DNA of 64,000 bases from Planctomycetota bacterium (GTDB taxonomy: Bacteria > Planctomycetota > Phycisphaerae > WQYP01). This document shows, one piece after another, positions 62,203 through 64,000 of the stretch. The DNA lies in NCBI GenBank assembly GCA_021818445.1, contig JAKAEB010000007.1, forward strand, positions 28,819-92,818, given 5' to 3'. Within the stretch, counting starts at the first letter, position 1. Each line of letters begins with the position of its first letter. A model generated the notes under the pieces. The model was given only the letters and a program-made list of their open reading frames with translations, was not told the origin of the DNA and made no database searches. Both the position numbers and the translations under genes were made by a program.

Positions 62203-63723
62203 TTGTCGTCTGATCTGCACACACTTCCGGATTATTCCCAATTTACGGCACTGCTTAAGCCCGGTGCCATCGTGCCGGTTTATGTTTGCGTGATGGCCGA
62301 TCACCTCACACCCGTGACGGCCTATAAACTTCTCGCCGCAAAAAGCGACCACGCCTTTTTGCTGGAGTCGGTCGTTGGCGGCCAGCGCGTCGCCCGTTAC
62401 AGTTTTCTGGGTGTTAATCCGCGGTCGGTGCTGACCGCCTATGGCCACAAGCTGACCATCACGGATGGCACGGGCACGCGCGAAGCGCAGTCCCCCGATC
62501 CCATCGCGGACCTGGAAAAATTGCTCGGTGCCCATCGCGCCCCGCAACTGCCGGGGCTGCCATCATTCACCGGGGGCTTGGTGGGCTACGCCGGGTACGA
62601 CACCGTGCGCTACCTTGAGGGCGAAAAATTAAATTCTCCTCCCCCCGATACCCGCCACCTGCCGGATGTGCTCTTCGGCCTCTACCATGAAATAGTGGTC
62701 TTCGATCATGTCAACAAAACAGTCATGGTTATCGCCAATGTTGTCGGCGACGGAAACGATCCGCATTCGCTTTACGCCGACGCCGCGCAGCGCATCAGCC
62801 GCATGGTGGATCAGCTTAACCAACCCATTGCGACGGCTGCGAAAATAATTCCCACCACGACGCCCCAGACCCCCGATTACCGAAGCAATTTCAAGCGGGC
62901 AGAATTTGAAGCCGCGGTGGAAAAGGCACGCGAATACATTTCCGCCGGCGATATTTTTCAAGTGGTGCTTTCCCAATGTCTGGAAATGACCACCTCCGCC
63001 GATCCATTTGATGTGTATCGCGCTTTGCGGATGATCAACCCATCGCCCTTCATGTTTTACCTCAAAAGTCCGCAATGCATTTTGGTCGGTTCGTCACCGG
63101 AAATTATGTGCCGGGTTGAAAATGGCGTAGTGACCAATCGCCCCTTGGCCGGTACCCGGCGGCGCGGCCACAATGCCGAAGAAGATGCGGCTCTGGAAAA
63201 GGAACTGCTGGCGGACCCGAAGGAAATCGCCGAGCATGTCATGCTGGTCGATCTTGGTCGCAATGATGTAGGCCGCGTCGCGGAACTTGGGTCGGTAAAG
63301 ATTTCCGACGCATTATCCGTTGAACGCTACAGCCATGTCATGCACATCACAACCAATGTGGCCGGGCGGCTGGCCGGCGATAAGACATGCTTTGACGCCC
63401 TTCGTAATACGCTTCCGGTGGGCACCGTCAGTGGTGCACCAAAAATTCGCGCCATGCAGATTATTGACGAACTTGAGCCGACGCGCCGCGGGCCATACGC
63501 CGGGGCGGTGGGACATTTTGATTTTTCCGGCAACATGGATACCTGCATTGCGCTGCGCACGATGGTGATTACTAAAAATTCAGCAAATAACCGGCACACA
63601 GTTTATGTTCAGGCGGGGGCCGGTCTGGTGGCCGATTCCGTCCCCGCAAGTGAATATCAGGAATCACTCAATAAGGCGGCGGCCTTGTTAAAGGCAGTCG
63701 CCATGGCGGAAAGCGGCCTGTAG
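62203..63723 (+). CDS. trpE: Anthranilate synthase component I
   Basis: TrpE makes anthranilate from chorismate, the first step of tryptophan synthesis. Chorismate-binding motifs are present: SPFMFYLKSPQCILVGSSPEIM, RPLAGTRRRG, EHVMLVDLGRNDVGRVA, SVERYSHVMHI, LPVGTVSGAPKIRAMQIIDELE and VQAGAGLVADSVP. I favour the TTG at 62203, because AAGGAG lies exactly seven bases before it. An ATG at 62170 lies two bases after a TACAAT that could be the -10 of its own promoter. The frame is open from 62122. Component II (trpG) is not adjacent within the window. Confidence 0.94.
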   Translation: MSSDLHTLPDYSQFTALLKPGAIVPVYVCVMADHLTPVTAYKLLAAKSDHAFLLESVVGGQRVARYSFLGVNPRSVLTAYGHKLTITDGTGTREAQSPDPIADLEKLLGAHRAPQLPGLPSFTGGLVGYAGYDTVRYLEGEKLNSPPPDTRHLPDVLFGLYHEIVVFDHVNKTVMVIANVVGDGNDPHSLYADAAQRISRMVDQLNQPIATAAKIIPTTTPQTPDYRSNFKRAEFEAAVEKAREYISAGDIFQVVLSQCLEMTTSADPFDVYRALRMINPSPFMFYLKSPQCILVGSSPEIMCRVENGVVTNRPLAGTRRRGHNAEEDAALEKELLADPKEIAEHVMLVDLGRNDVGRVAELGSVKISDALSVERYSHVMHITTNVAGRLAGDKTCFDALRNTLPVGTVSGAPKIRAMQIIDELEPTRRGPYAGAVGHFDFSGNMDTCIALRTMVITKNSANNRHTVYVQAGAGLVADSVPASEYQESLNKAAALLKAVAMAESGL

Positions 63724-63741
63724 AAAAAACAGCAAAAAAGC

Positions 63742-63762
63742 CCTATTTTTGGCCAAAATAGG
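63742..63762. terminator. Hairpin after trpE
   Basis: CCTATTTT (63742-63749) pairs with AAAATAGG (63755-63762). A-rich sequence lies before it and no T run after it, so on the plus strand it is a poor terminator, while on the minus strand it would be followed by GGGCTTTTTT. A second hairpin CCCAAC/GTTGGG is at 63878-63896. The rest of 63724-63988 shows no gene. Confidence 0.4.
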
Positions 63763-63988
63763 TGTACGCATCATGAAAAACCGCAAGATAAGCCCCGTCG
63801 TAAATGGCGTAAGTAATTGTAAAATAAATGCTTAGGTTGTATTTAAGCGATTGCCCTACATCTTAATCAAATCTTAGCCCAACCTTCGCAGTTGGGTGGT
63901 AAAAATGGCGTTTTCGTTCAACCAGGGGCAAAAGTCTGTACCATAAATCAGGATTTTTTTGTGCTGTTTTCTTCCTTGTGAGGTGTTG

Positions 63989-64000
63989 ATGCGGCGAGTT
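63989..64000 (+). CDS. Possible start of a further gene at the window edge
   Basis: An ATG at 63989 preceded by GAGG at a five-base distance begins Met-Arg-Arg-Val before the window ends. Nothing more can be said. Confidence 0.25.

Overview
The window looks like chromosomal DNA of a planctomycete, most likely of the class Phycisphaerae. The evidence is two secreted proteins with PEP-CTERM sorting tails, an hpnC-hpnD-hpnE squalene cassette, LpxI (so probably lipid A and a diderm envelope), a bacterial deoxyhypusine-synthase-like protein, a SecE with an extra N-terminal membrane segment, and several large secreted proteins of unfamiliar build. This assignment is inference; no 16S rRNA gene is present.

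Layout. 0-8 kb: a glycosyltransferase-C-like membrane protein, mutL, groES-groEL, and a PEP-CTERM beta-propeller-like protein. 8-18 kb: a cation/proton antiporter fused to universal-stress domains, scpA, a lone Mrr_N-HNH nuclease, a polyprenyl sugar-phosphate transferase, recA with a clear promoter, and a PIN-TRAM membrane protein. 18-22 kb: a translation and secretion cluster of tRNA-Thr, tuf, rpmG, tRNA-Trp, secE, nusG, a small membrane gene and rplK. 22-33 kb: a TIM-barrel isomerase, lysA, cinA, a GH28-like protein, hisD-lpxI, an HU-family gene, bioF and a cupin.

33.3-41 kb is the accessory part. It holds a complete ISKra4-type insertion sequence with 23-bp perfect terminal repeats and an 8-bp target duplication. 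Next come many short GC-rich hairpins and a run of three large secreted-protein genes of unknown role: a propeller protein with a carbohydrate-binding-like C-terminus, a cysteine-rich protein, and a protein ending in a DUF1573-like domain. A REPIN-like inverted repeat pair closes the region. The propeller gene itself carries copies of the same kind of palindromic repeat inside its reading frame.

41-64 kb returns to housekeeping: hpnE-hpnD-hpnC divergent from ispH (isoprenoid supply and squalene synthesis side by side), a TgpA-like transglutaminase, ribD, gpmI, an unknown secreted/membrane protein, a second PEP-CTERM protein, a glycoside hydrolase whose 5' end runs through a MITE-like element, the deoxyhypusine-synthase-like gene, rsmB-alpha/beta hydrolase, cydAB and trpE. 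No CRISPR array, prophage or rRNA operon was seen. The items most worth following up are the three-gene secreted cluster with its repeat-invaded propeller gene, the MITE-like element at the hydrolase start, the REPIN-like pair and the insertion sequence with its split transposase.
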